From: Candidatus Poribacteria bacterium
GTDB taxonomy: Bacteria; Poribacteria; WGA-4E; PCPOR2b
Direction of reading: 5' to 3'
NCBI GenBank assembly: GCA_027296925.1
Contig: JAPUIP010000307.1
Span: 1-5,410 of the forward strand
DNA length: 5,410 nucleotides
The notes below the pieces were generated by a model. It ran no database searches. It was given only the letters and a program-made list of their open reading frames with translations, and was not told the DNA's origin. Below, piece after piece: positions 1 to 4,921 of this stretch. Each line of letters begins with the position of its first letter. Within the stretch, counting starts at the first letter, position 1. Made by a program: the position numbers and the translations under genes.

Positions 1-43
1 TTGACCCCAGAATCTCCGTCCTTTAGGGCGGGGAGTACGTCAA
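1..43 (+). mobile_element. Right end of an IS200/IS605-family element (probable omega-RNA 3' end)
   Basis: The first 43 bases look like the right terminus of an IS200/IS605/IS1341-type (TnpB-carrying) element. A compact hairpin pairs bases 13-21 with 26-34 around a TTTA loop (9 bp including two G-U pairs), preceded by CCCCAGAA and followed by GTACGTCAA. This hairpin-plus-GTCAA arrangement is the common right end of such elements and forms the 3' end of the TnpB guide RNA scaffold. The tnpB gene would lie to the left, outside the window, on the plus strand. Bases after about 43 would then be the flanking DNA and the guide segment of that RNA. The exact boundary (42-44) and the family are judged from pattern recognition only. 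Confidence 0.72.
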
Positions 44-246
44 CAAAATTCGGCAAAGCGGCTGTTGAAGTGCTAATACCGATGCTGCACGATCCGGCGC
101 CATCTGTCCGCCGACACGCTGCGACGGCGTTCGGGAAAATCGGCGATACGTGCGTCACCCCCAATTTGGAACGAGTCGCCAACGCCGATTCAAATGCGTC
201 CGTCCGTCGCGCCGCCTGCCGCGTGTTGGCGGGGTTGCGGGCCTAG
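1..246 (+). CDS. HEAT-repeat protein, C-terminal fragment fused to an IS605-type end
   Basis: The open frame covers 81 codons and ends in TAG. It could start at the TTG at base 1, but it may simply continue from the left. From about residue 16 it reads as HEAT/PBS-lyase-like repeats. Helix A is at about 19-30 (VEVLIPMLHD) and helix B at 34-48 (SVRRHAATAFGKIGD), followed by a second pair at 52-62 and 67-80 (SVRRAACRVLAGL). Such repeats are protein-interaction alpha-solenoids. The first 14 residues have no HEAT character and are encoded by the hairpin of the IS200/IS605-type right end. The simplest reading is therefore a gene interrupted by the element, with only its C-terminal two repeats left here. 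Whether it is expressed, or whether the other half survives left of the element, cannot be seen. It converges with the minus-strand operon, 38 bp from the end of the last gene. Confidence 0.6.
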   Translation: MTPESPSFRAGSTSTKFGKAAVEVLIPMLHDPAPSVRRHAATAFGKIGDTCVTPNLERVANADSNASVRRAACRVLAGLRA

Positions 247-268
247 GTGAAAATCGCTAGCCAACCCC
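231..268. terminator. Inverted repeat between convergent genes, possible bidirectional terminator
   Basis: GGGGTT (231-236) pairs with AACCCC (263-268), GG (240-241) with CC (261-262), and CTAG (243-246) with CTAG (257-260). Small bulges separate the stem segments, and the loop is 10 bases. The repeat spans the stop codon of the HEAT fragment and sits in the gap where the two converging transcripts must end. Neither strand has a T-run after the stem, so it is not a classic intrinsic terminator. Confidence 0.3.
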
Positions 269-284
269 CACACCTTACTATTCG

Positions 285-1295
285 TCACTTTTTGCGCAAG
301 TGGACGCTACCGCCAGAGGTATGCAGTTTCAGCAGTGGGCCACCCCCGTTAATTGTGCCCCGTAATCTGTTTTTGCTGACCTTGCCCTGCACGACCATGG
401 AGACGGGAAAATCAGTGGATACGTGGCCGCCGCTTGTCCGGGCATCCACATCAACAGCGATCTCTTCAACAAGATGAACGGTCACGCTTCCCCCCGATGT
501 TTCCAGAATGCAATCCCCTTCGGGTTGGCGGGAGATATACGCTTTGATGGATGCGCCGGAGGTCTTTGCCATAATCTGTCCCATCACTTCTTCGACCGTG
601 ATGCTACCGCCGGACGTTCTTGCTGCGACACTGCCCTTCGACCGAACGATATGAATGGATCCGCCGGATGTTTTCGCTTCGACTTCCCCGTCGACGCTCC
701 CGATCGTAATACTACCGCCCGACGTCTGGACATCCACGTTTCCTTGAGCTTCCTCCAATTTGATGCCGCCGCCGGACGTCCGACCCCATACGGGACCATT
801 GATTTTGCCAAAACGCAGGCCACCCCCAGACGTTTGACTCCGGACTTCACCTTCTACATCCGCAACAGAGATACCTCCCCCCGATGTTCTCAGATCAACA
901 TTATACGCCTGAGGAATTGTGATCGTAAAGTGAACTTGCAATCGGTTGCGGTCTTCATCCCGGCGGCGCTCATCGTTTTTGTACTTTGCCGTGATCTCCA
1001 CACCACGATCGTCTTGTTCAAATGCGATCTCAAAATCCTTGAGTATTTCTTCCGCCAACCCGCGATCTTTCGTTTTGACTTTTCTGTCAATTGCAACATC
1101 GATAGCGTTAGAGGCTGCGGTGCGAATCTCAATCGAGCCCTTATCCGCATCAACTTTCAAGCGCCCCCCCGGGACCACTTGAAATGACTTCTCAATTTTG
1201 TCCTCGACGAAATCACCGGCAGCCGCTGTCCCCGCAAATAGCAAGCACTGCATAATCGGTAATACGATTTGAGACGGACCGATCCATTGACTCAT
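285..1295 (-). CDS. Exported DUF4097-family beta-solenoid protein with TSGG ladder
   Basis: This 336-residue protein belongs to the DUF4097 ('putative adhesin') family. Residues 1-26 look like a Sec signal peptide: a hydrophobic run around 10-22 ends in AGTAAAG, with cleavage likely before GDF. There is no lipobox around Cys17 and no second membrane segment, so the product should be periplasmic or secreted. Residues 28-130 form the usual head region. From 137 a TSGG turn recurs at 137, 155, 173, 191, 209, 227 and 245 (the last is TSGA), spaced exactly 18 residues apart, and again at 266, 287 and 326. Each coil reads as strand, Gly turn, strand, TSGG turn, as expected for a beta-solenoid. The C-terminal cap (KNRLRGTINGGG and GGSVHLR) is shared with the upstream paralogue. 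The ATG has a perfect AGGAGG five bases upstream (1301-1306). It is the last gene of the operon, 81 bp after its neighbour. Its biochemical role is unknown. Confidence 0.9.
   Translation of the reverse strand: MSQWIGPSQIVLPIMQCLLFAGTAAAGDFVEDKIEKSFQVVPGGRLKVDADKGSIEIRTAASNAIDVAIDRKVKTKDRGLAEEILKDFEIAFEQDDRGVEITAKYKNDERRRDEDRNRLQVHFTITIPQAYNVDLRTSGGGISVADVEGEVRSQTSGGGLRFGKINGPVWGRTSGGGIKLEEAQGNVDVQTSGGSITIGSVDGEVEAKTSGGSIHIVRSKGSVAARTSGGSITVEEVMGQIMAKTSGASIKAYISRQPEGDCILETSGGSVTVHLVEEIAVDVDARTSGGHVSTDFPVSMVVQGKVSKNRLRGTINGGGPLLKLHTSGGSVHLRKK
510..887 (-). repeat. Seven 54-bp coding repeats (18-residue TSGG coils)
   Basis: Seven consecutive 18-codon units in the exported DUF4097 protein (residues 137-262) each begin with T-S-G-[GA]. 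On the plus strand this appears as recurring GCCGCCGGACGT-like blocks every 54 bases. Units 1 to 6 are exactly 54 bp apart, and the seventh is followed by a 21-residue interval. Codon use within the motif varies, so the units are old and under protein-level selection rather than recent copies. Confidence 0.85.
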
Positions 1296-1376
1296 GACGA
1301 CCTCCTGGAATCATCTCTGGTTTATCAACTGCACGATACAAAATGGTTAACAACGCTCATGAGTGCGCCCGATTTG

Positions 1377-2453
1377 TCACTGTTGTTGTCTCAGGTGGAT
1401 GCTTCCATTAAGGCTACGTAGCTTGACCAGCGCCTCGCCACCCTCCCCAATTTGACCTTCGAGCCGATTTTTGATCTTCCGCGTAACGGGGATCGGGAAA
1501 TCGGATTGCACACTCCCCTGGCTGGTTTTGGCGTCGAGCTGCCCGGCAAAATCCTCGGGAAGTGTCAAATCGATTTCACCGTTTGTCGTCGTCGCCGTCA
1601 GCGAAACGATGCCCTGGCCGATTTTCACATCGATCAATCCGTTGGTTGTGGAAAACTTCGATTCATGCGCGAGGTGTCCCAGCATCGCCCCAATATCGCC
1701 GTTGGTGGTGTGCGCGTGAATGGGGCCCGTATCACCTTGCAACTTGATGGCGCGGTTAACTGTTGCCGCATCAATCGCGCCAGCAATTCCACTAATTTGG
1801 AGGCCATTATTAACGGTACGCAGGTTCACATCCACCTCGCGCGGACTTTCGATCTCATAACGAACGGTCACGCTCACGCCTTCAGGCGGCTTCGGATATT
1901 CTCTGTAAATCCGAATCTCATCGCCGTGTTGTTCAGCGTAGACGTTAACCTTTTGCGCGAATTCCTCCGCGTCGGCCGCGCTCTTCGAACGAACTTCCTT
2001 CCAGGCTCGAACGATCACCTGATCGCGGTCTGACCCCGCAAGCGAAATCGAACCGTTGACGGTTTGCGCATCGATCTTTGAAACACCGGCTCCGTCAAAT
2101 GTCCATTCCAGTTGTTCCTCGATCTTCCGCTTTTCATCGGTTTTCTCAAGGTTATCGAGCACATCAGAAACCGTTGTCTTCACCTGTACGACCACATCGC
2201 CGACTACCTCGCTAACCACTTTGCCAATGTCAGATCGCTGCACGGACTCAATGGCTCTGCCCACCTCTTGCTTAATCTCTTGCCCAATATCCTGAAAGAG
2301 CTCCACGAACTCTTTGGGTTTTTGCGCTTTCGTGCCGGGCTTTTCAGATGCATCGGATGTATCGCTGAGGGCCCGTAACAACATCTCAGCTTCCGATGCA
2401 CTGATTTTGCCCTCCGACAGCATCCTGAGAATCTCAAGTCTCTCCTGACTCAT
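1377..2453 (-). CDS. SHOCT-like/DUF4097 beta-solenoid protein with T-x-N ladder (YvlB/LiaX-like)
   Basis: This is a 358-residue protein in three parts. Residues 2-30 are the SHOCT-like helix hairpin (ERLEILRMLSEGKIS then EAEMLLRAL). Residues 45-108 are rich in charged and aliphatic residues and probably helical, perhaps an amphipathic linker. From about 115 to the end is a DUF4097 solenoid. Its turn motif is T-x-N: TVNG at 131, TVNN 213, TVNR 231, TTNG 249, 269 and 289, TSQG 310 and SLNG 347, at 18-21 residue spacing. It has no signal peptide or TM segment, so it is predicted cytoplasmic, as for Bacillus YvlB. The C-terminal 50 residues (SDFP, KNRLEG, GSIHLR) closely match the exported paralogue downstream, which points to duplication within the operon. 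The ATG is preceded by AAGGAGG at 2461-2467, seven bases away. The upstream gene ends 15 bp before this start, so the two are co-transcribed. Domain assignment is firm; function is inferred only from the family link to envelope stress. Confidence 0.9.
   Translation of the reverse strand: MSQERLEILRMLSEGKISASEAEMLLRALSDTSDASEKPGTKAQKPKEFVELFQDIGQEIKQEVGRAIESVQRSDIGKVVSEVVGDVVVQVKTTVSDVLDNLEKTDEKRKIEEQLEWTFDGAGVSKIDAQTVNGSISLAGSDRDQVIVRAWKEVRSKSAADAEEFAQKVNVYAEQHGDEIRIYREYPKPPEGVSVTVRYEIESPREVDVNLRTVNNGLQISGIAGAIDAATVNRAIKLQGDTGPIHAHTTNGDIGAMLGHLAHESKFSTTNGLIDVKIGQGIVSLTATTTNGEIDLTLPEDFAGQLDAKTSQGSVQSDFPIPVTRKIKNRLEGQIGEGGEALVKLRSLNGSIHLRQQQ
1527..1817 (-). repeat. Coding repeat of T-x-N solenoid coils
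   Basis: Residues 213-309 of the second DUF4097 protein hold five successive coils that start with TVNN, TVNR, TTNG, TTNG and TTNG. They are spaced 18, 18, 20, 20 and 21 residues, the last spacing running to TSQG. The unit is the same strand-turn-strand coil as in the neighbouring paralogues but with Asn at the position taken by Gly or His-Gly there. Confidence 0.75.
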
Positions 2454-2468
2454 GAGTGTTCCTCCTTC

Positions 2469-2753
2469 CTACTGACGGGTGTTATGAGCATTTTTCCGCT
2501 TGGCGGCGCCGACAAACATGTCGCCGAAGTTGCTAAAAATGCCCTCGAAATTCGCGAAGGTCTCGCCGAAATTACCGAAATCAAAATCCTCGAAAAATGG
2601 ACCATAGCACTTGCGCCGCTCTTCGTGTCCATCCGCGGCTTCTGCTTGCCTCTCGGTCCCATCTTCAATCGCCTCCAGAAGCATGTCCGCCTCCTCAACC
2701 GAGATCTTTCCTTCTGCAAGCATTCGTAAGATCTCTCGCCTTTCTTCGTTCAC
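2469..2753 (-). CDS. Small SHOCT-like protein with a Phe heptad repeat
   Basis: This 94-residue protein starts at GTG. Residues 2-30 are the same SHOCT-like helix hairpin as in its neighbours (ERREILRMLAEGKIS then EADMLLEAI), nearly identical to the start of the DUF4097 proteins on both sides. Residues 31-50 are a polar linker. Residues 53-80 are Phe-rich, with Phe at 59, 62, 66, 69, 73, 76 and 80: a strict 3-4-3-4-3-4 spacing that puts every Phe on one face of a helix. The tail (81-94) is basic. It has no solenoid, signal peptide or TM segment. The GTG overlaps the stop of the upstream gene by 4 bases (GTGA), with AAGGAG at 2760-2765 six bases upstream, so translation is probably coupled. 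It could be a truncated relative of the neighbours, but the regular Phe pattern argues for a kept function, such as membrane-surface binding or helix packing. I know no named family for the C-terminal part. Confidence 0.82.
   Translation of the reverse strand: MNEERREILRMLAEGKISVEEADMLLEAIEDGTERQAEAADGHEERRKCYGPFFEDFDFGNFGETFANFEGIFSNFGDMFVGAAKRKNAHNTRQ
2508..2579 (-). repeat. Heptad (21-bp) coding repeat, F-x-x-x-F-x-N
   Basis: Residues 59-82 of the 94-residue protein contain three tandem seven-residue units: FGETFAN, FEGIFSN and FGDMFVG. They are preceded by a related partial unit (FGN). The repeat is visible in the DNA as recurring CGAAATT/CGAAGTT-like blocks every 21 bases. Confidence 0.75.
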
Positions 2754-4228
2754 TGTTCGCTCCTTTCTCGCTCGATTGACTCGACCTCCAGTTCAATCTC
2801 TGCTTCGATCGACTCCTCTATCTCGTGCTCATCTTCCGCCTCGTGCTCATCTTCCGCAGCCCCTTCTCCACGGCACCGGAGGGTAATCCGCCCACCACGG
2901 TTGGTAATCTGAAGGTTTGCCCCACTTTCGTTAGGGGTTGCCGTAAACCGTTGATCGTGTTTTTCTTTGACCAGTTCACCTTCAAATTCTGAGGAGATTG
3001 TCCCACGATGCGTCGATGCCTGAATCGATGCAAATGCGTCTGCCGGTGCGATCACTTCCACGGAAGCATGACGCCCCTCGATGACACAGTCGCCAGTCAA
3101 GGGTGAGGCGACCTCAAGGTTGATTCTTGAATGACGGCTTTCAATGTGGAACGTCTCGCGCACACCTGCCAATTCGACCTTTCCATGATGGTTCTCGATT
3201 CGGATCTTTCCGGCAACCGAATCGGCTTCGGTGCGTCCATGGCGATGCTTTAGCGTGAGGTCGCCACCCATCCCATGAATCTCTAGGTTTCCATGCGATC
3301 GAGCCCCCTCGACACTACCTCCAACATTGCTGAGACTGACATTTCCATGTGCGCCGTTGAGGTTGACATTTCCCCCAATTCCTTCGGCGTTAATGTTGCC
3401 ATGGCGGGTATTCAGATTGAGGTCGCCACCAATTGCATGGAGCGAGACCTTGCCATGTCCGTTATCAATTGTGACTGTGCCGCGCAGATCTCGCACAGAT
3501 ACATCCCCGTGTTGATTGTCTATCCGCAGGTCTGTTTGATGCGGGACTTGCAACCAGTAATTGACTTGCGCTCTGCGACCGCCGTGCCATAATTCCCACG
3601 CCTCTGGATAGACGGTCTTGATCGATATAGGCAGCCCCTCATCTGAGGAAGGAGCGTCATCACGATCGATTTGGATCTGGATCTCTGAAGCGATCTTTTG
3701 TGCGGTTTCCTCATCCTCCGCCCAGGCCATCTTCTGATACGTCAGATGGACATCGTTCTCCGCCCACGAAGTCACCTCGATATTGCCGTGTCGGTGATCG
3801 ATTTCCAGATCGACCTTTTCAGCCGCTTCGATGCGCTCCTCCTGTTTGGGTTCTGCGTAGCGCGTGCTCGCGTTTCCGTGCTCCCTAAACTCCCTGCCGG
3901 CTCGGGCAATGTCTCTGCCTGCCCGAGTTGTATCACGGATTGCCTGACGGACCGTCCGTCTTAGGAGGCGTTTCTGGTCCTTCAAAAACTGTTCATGATT
4001 CTTCATCACCTCCGCTCTGATATTCTGGACCTGGTGTTTGAGTGCTTCAGCACCGGTTTTTAACAGCACAGCCACACGCTCTGGCGGATTTCCGGTTGCA
4101 GATTGCGGCGACTGTTCCTGTTTAGCCCCATCCGCTTCTTCAAGGGTTCGCAAGAGGGATTCGGCTTCCTCCGCCGTGATTTTTCCCTCAGCTACCATTT
4201 TGAGGATAAGCATTCTTTCCTCGTTCAT
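2750..4228 (-). CDS. SHOCT-like/DUF4097 beta-solenoid protein with His-Gly ladder and acidic tail
   Basis: This 492-residue protein is the largest of the operon. Residues 2-30 are the SHOCT-like hairpin (ERMLILKMVAEGKIT then EAESLLRTL). Residues 50-122 form a long, basic, probably helical segment (RLLRRTVRQAIRDTTRAGRD region). DUF4097 follows from about 135. A His-Gly turn occurs at H147 and then at H240, 258, 276, 294, 312, 330, 348 and 366, exactly 18 residues apart, with looser copies at 387 and 407. The solenoid closes with GGRITLRCRG. Residues 459-490 are a Glu-rich tail with a tandem EDEHEA repeat. It has no signal peptide or TM helix, so it is predicted cytoplasmic. The ATG follows a strong AGAGGAGG (4237-4244) that overlaps the stop of the regulator gene, only 15 bp away. 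Its stop overlaps the next start (GTGA). The many His on one turn face could bind metal or sense pH, but this is inference. Confidence 0.9.
   Translation of the reverse strand: MNEERMLILKMVAEGKITAEEAESLLRTLEEADGAKQEQSPQSATGNPPERVAVLLKTGAEALKHQVQNIRAEVMKNHEQFLKDQKRLLRRTVRQAIRDTTRAGRDIARAGREFREHGNASTRYAEPKQEERIEAAEKVDLEIDHRHGNIEVTSWAENDVHLTYQKMAWAEDEETAQKIASEIQIQIDRDDAPSSDEGLPISIKTVYPEAWELWHGGRRAQVNYWLQVPHQTDLRIDNQHGDVSVRDLRGTVTIDNGHGKVSLHAIGGDLNLNTRHGNINAEGIGGNVNLNGAHGNVSLSNVGGSVEGARSHGNLEIHGMGGDLTLKHRHGRTEADSVAGKIRIENHHGKVELAGVRETFHIESRHSRINLEVASPLTGDCVIEGRHASVEVIAPADAFASIQASTHRGTISSEFEGELVKEKHDQRFTATPNESGANLQITNRGGRITLRCRGEGAAEDEHEAEDEHEIEESIEAEIELEVESIERERSEQ
2823..2858 (-). repeat. 18-bp tandem duplication in the acidic tail
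   Basis: An 18-bp unit occurs twice in direct tandem (2823-2840 and 2841-2858), with 17 of 18 bases identical. It encodes the repeated EDEHEA of the Glu-rich tail. The near identity suggests a recent slippage duplication, unlike the older, diverged solenoid repeats. Confidence 0.8.
3080..3511 (-). repeat. Eight 54-bp coding repeats (18-residue His-Gly coils)
   Basis: Residues 240-383 of the largest protein contain eight units spaced exactly 18 residues. Seven begin with H-G and the eighth with H-S. Within a unit the pattern is HG-x-[VIL]-x-hydrophobic, then Gly near position 11, then a second alternating strand. On the plus strand the motif shows as CCATG blocks every 54 bases. Confidence 0.85.
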
Positions 4229-4243
4229 CGTTATTTCCTCCTC

Positions 4244-4642
4244 TCACTTCTTGAGCTGATTAATCAACTCAGCCGCCTCAGTCGCAGAGATTTCTCCTGC
4301 GCTCAGTCGCTGTAGGATTTCGCGACGCCTTTCTGCGAGATCATCTGAAGGCGCTGATTCCCCCTTGACCTCATAGCCAAGCTCCTCGATGACAGCGTTC
4401 AAACGGCTGCGAACGGTGGGATACGAAATCCCAAGCTCCCGTTCCATCTCTCTAATATTACCTCGGCTCCTGACAAAAATCTCAATAAAATCGAGACTCT
4501 CTTGGGATAGACGGCAAAAGCGGCAGGTCGAATACTGACTTTCAATTCGGGTATGGCAAGATGAGCAGTGTAAACCCGTTATCGTCAATTCCCCACCACA
4601 CGTTGGACATTTTTCTAATACCTTGCGCAAGGCGATCTTCAC
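4244..4642 (-). CDS. DUF2089-type zinc-ribbon/HTH regulator with C-terminal SHOCT-like hairpin
   Basis: The protein has up to 132 residues and is the probable transcriptional regulator of the operon. Residues 12-29 are a zinc ribbon (CPTC at 12-15, CSSC at 26-29), and C40-x2-C43 adds a further pair. Residues 46-90 match the DUF2089 helix-turn-helix: LSQESLDFIEIF, then RGNIREMERELGISYPTVRSRL. Residues 104-130 are the SHOCT-like hairpin (ERRREILQRLSAGEIS then EAAELINQL) that also starts the next three proteins. It is the first gene of the minus-strand operon, with divergent control DNA upstream. The longest start is the GTG at 4642, with an in-frame TAA just above it, but AAGGAG (4642-4647) overlaps that GTG. 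The TTG at 4630 (128 residues, beginning MRKVLEKCPTC) fits the usual family N-terminus better. No DNA target can be read from the sequence; control of its own operon is inferred from position. Confidence 0.9.
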   Translation of the reverse strand: MKIALRKVLEKCPTCGGELTITGLHCSSCHTRIESQYSTCRFCRLSQESLDFIEIFVRSRGNIREMERELGISYPTVRSRLNAVIEELGYEVKGESAPSDDLAERRREILQRLSAGEISATEAAELINQLKK

Positions 4643-4647
4643 TCCTT
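4642..4647 (-). promoter_or_regulatory. Ribosome binding site that argues for a TTG start of the regulator
   Basis: AAGGAG lies so close to the GTG at 4642 that its last G is the first base of that codon, which makes GTG a poor start. The in-frame TTG at 4630-4628 lies 11 bases downstream of the site. That is a little long but workable, and it gives the family-typical N-terminus. Confidence 0.5.
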
Positions 4648-4692
4648 ATAGGTTAATCTTCGGATTCGGCTCGGAATTAGCGACCAGTTGAA

Positions 4693-4721
4693 AATGTAAC
4701 ACATCTTTCTCAAATTGCCAA
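4693..4721 (-). promoter_or_regulatory. Candidate operon promoter (extended -10)
   Basis: Reading leftward, TTGGCA (4721-4716) is followed after 17 bases by TACATT (4698-4693), and TGT just before the -10 makes it an extended -10. Transcription would begin near 4686, about 45 bases before the regulator's first possible start. A perfect TATAAT at 4740-4735 on the same strand is an alternative -10, but it has no good -35 at the right distance. Confidence 0.45.
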
Positions 4722-4756
4722 TGTTTTTTAACGAATTATACTAAAATTTGCCAAAA
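4711..4756 (-). promoter_or_regulatory. Imperfect direct repeat, possible operator
   Basis: Two copies of a TTGGCAA(A)TTT motif lie on the minus strand, with TTGGCA at 4754-4749 and 4721-4716, 33 bases or about three helical turns apart. The left copy forms the candidate -35 of the operon promoter. This would suit a regulator binding one face of the DNA, possibly the DUF2089 protein, but AT-rich DNA yields such matches by chance. Confidence 0.25.
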
Positions 4757-4817
4757 TATATTTCAAATATAAAGATTTACATACAAATCCTGGATTTATT
4801 TAGAAACGGCACTCCAA

Positions 4818-4862
4818 GGTTCATGATCTGACTTTGCGGTTCATTTTCGCTTGATCTTTGCG
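4818..4862 (+). promoter_or_regulatory. Direct repeats overlapping the -35 of the BatA/VWA gene
   Basis: GGTTCAT occurs at 4818-4824 and again at 4838-4844, exactly 20 bases apart. Each copy is followed by TGATCT and TTTGCG elements. The second TGATCT includes most of the -35 box at 4851-4856. The spacing of about two helical turns and the overlap with the promoter suggest a binding site for a regulator of the plus-strand gene. Confidence 0.35.
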
Positions 4863-4879
4863 ACGGATTCGCATATAAT
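4851..4879 (+). promoter_or_regulatory. Sigma-70-type promoter of the BatA/VWA gene
   Basis: TTGATC (4851-4856) and a perfect TATAAT (4874-4879) are separated by 17 bases. Transcription would start near 4886, giving a leader of about 35 bases before the TTG start. This is the best promoter in the window. Confidence 0.7.
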
Positions 4880-4907
4880 TGACAATTGGAGCGGAAGCAA
4901 CGTAACA

Positions 4908-4913
4908 GAGAGG
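4908..4913 (+). promoter_or_regulatory. Ribosome binding site deciding the TTG start at 4922
   Basis: GAGAGG lies eight bases before the TTG at 4922. The only earlier in-frame start, GTG at 4913, overlaps this site and would have just a weak purine stretch ahead of it. Confidence 0.6.
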
Positions 4914-4921
4914 TGAAATCA

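Larger units (their letters stand above)
4643..4921. other. AT-rich divergent intergenic control region
   Basis: These 279 bases carry no gene that I can support. The part from about 4700 to 4800 is strongly AT-rich. The region holds the outward-facing promoters of the regulator operon (minus) and of the BatA/VWA gene (plus), as well as two sets of short direct repeats. I see no tRNA, riboswitch or terminator in it. Confidence 0.7.

Noticed and set aside
510..887. Regular 54-bp repeats that might suggest a CRISPR array
   Set aside because: The period is a whole number of codons, the units diverge at third positions, and the translation gives an in-frame TSGG solenoid. There are no conserved repeats with unique spacers.
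423..1187. Long plus-strand open frame (254 codons) opposite the exported DUF4097 gene
   Set aside because: It runs antisense to a gene with clear signal peptide and repeat structure. Its length comes from the 54-bp repeat, and its translation (rich in Arg, Cys, Phe and Asp) shows no domain.
1255..1295. Lipoprotein signal around Cys17 of the exported protein
   Set aside because: The residues before the Cys (PIMQ) do not fit a lipobox. A normal signal-peptidase site after AGTAAAG fits better.
1296..1376. CTCATGAG palindrome and possible internal promoter in the 81-bp gap before the last gene
   Set aside because: The palindrome has no room for a loop and no T-run follows, and no -35/-10 pair with acceptable spacing is visible on the minus strand.
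1452..2033. Plus-strand open frame (193 codons) opposite the second DUF4097 gene
   Set aside because: It is antisense to a well-supported coding region, has no ribosome site, and shows no recognisable motif.
2469..2753. Reading the 94-residue gene as a pseudogene of a DUF4097 protein
   Set aside because: It has its own ribosome site, a coupled start and a clean stop. The Phe heptad pattern is too regular for decayed sequence.
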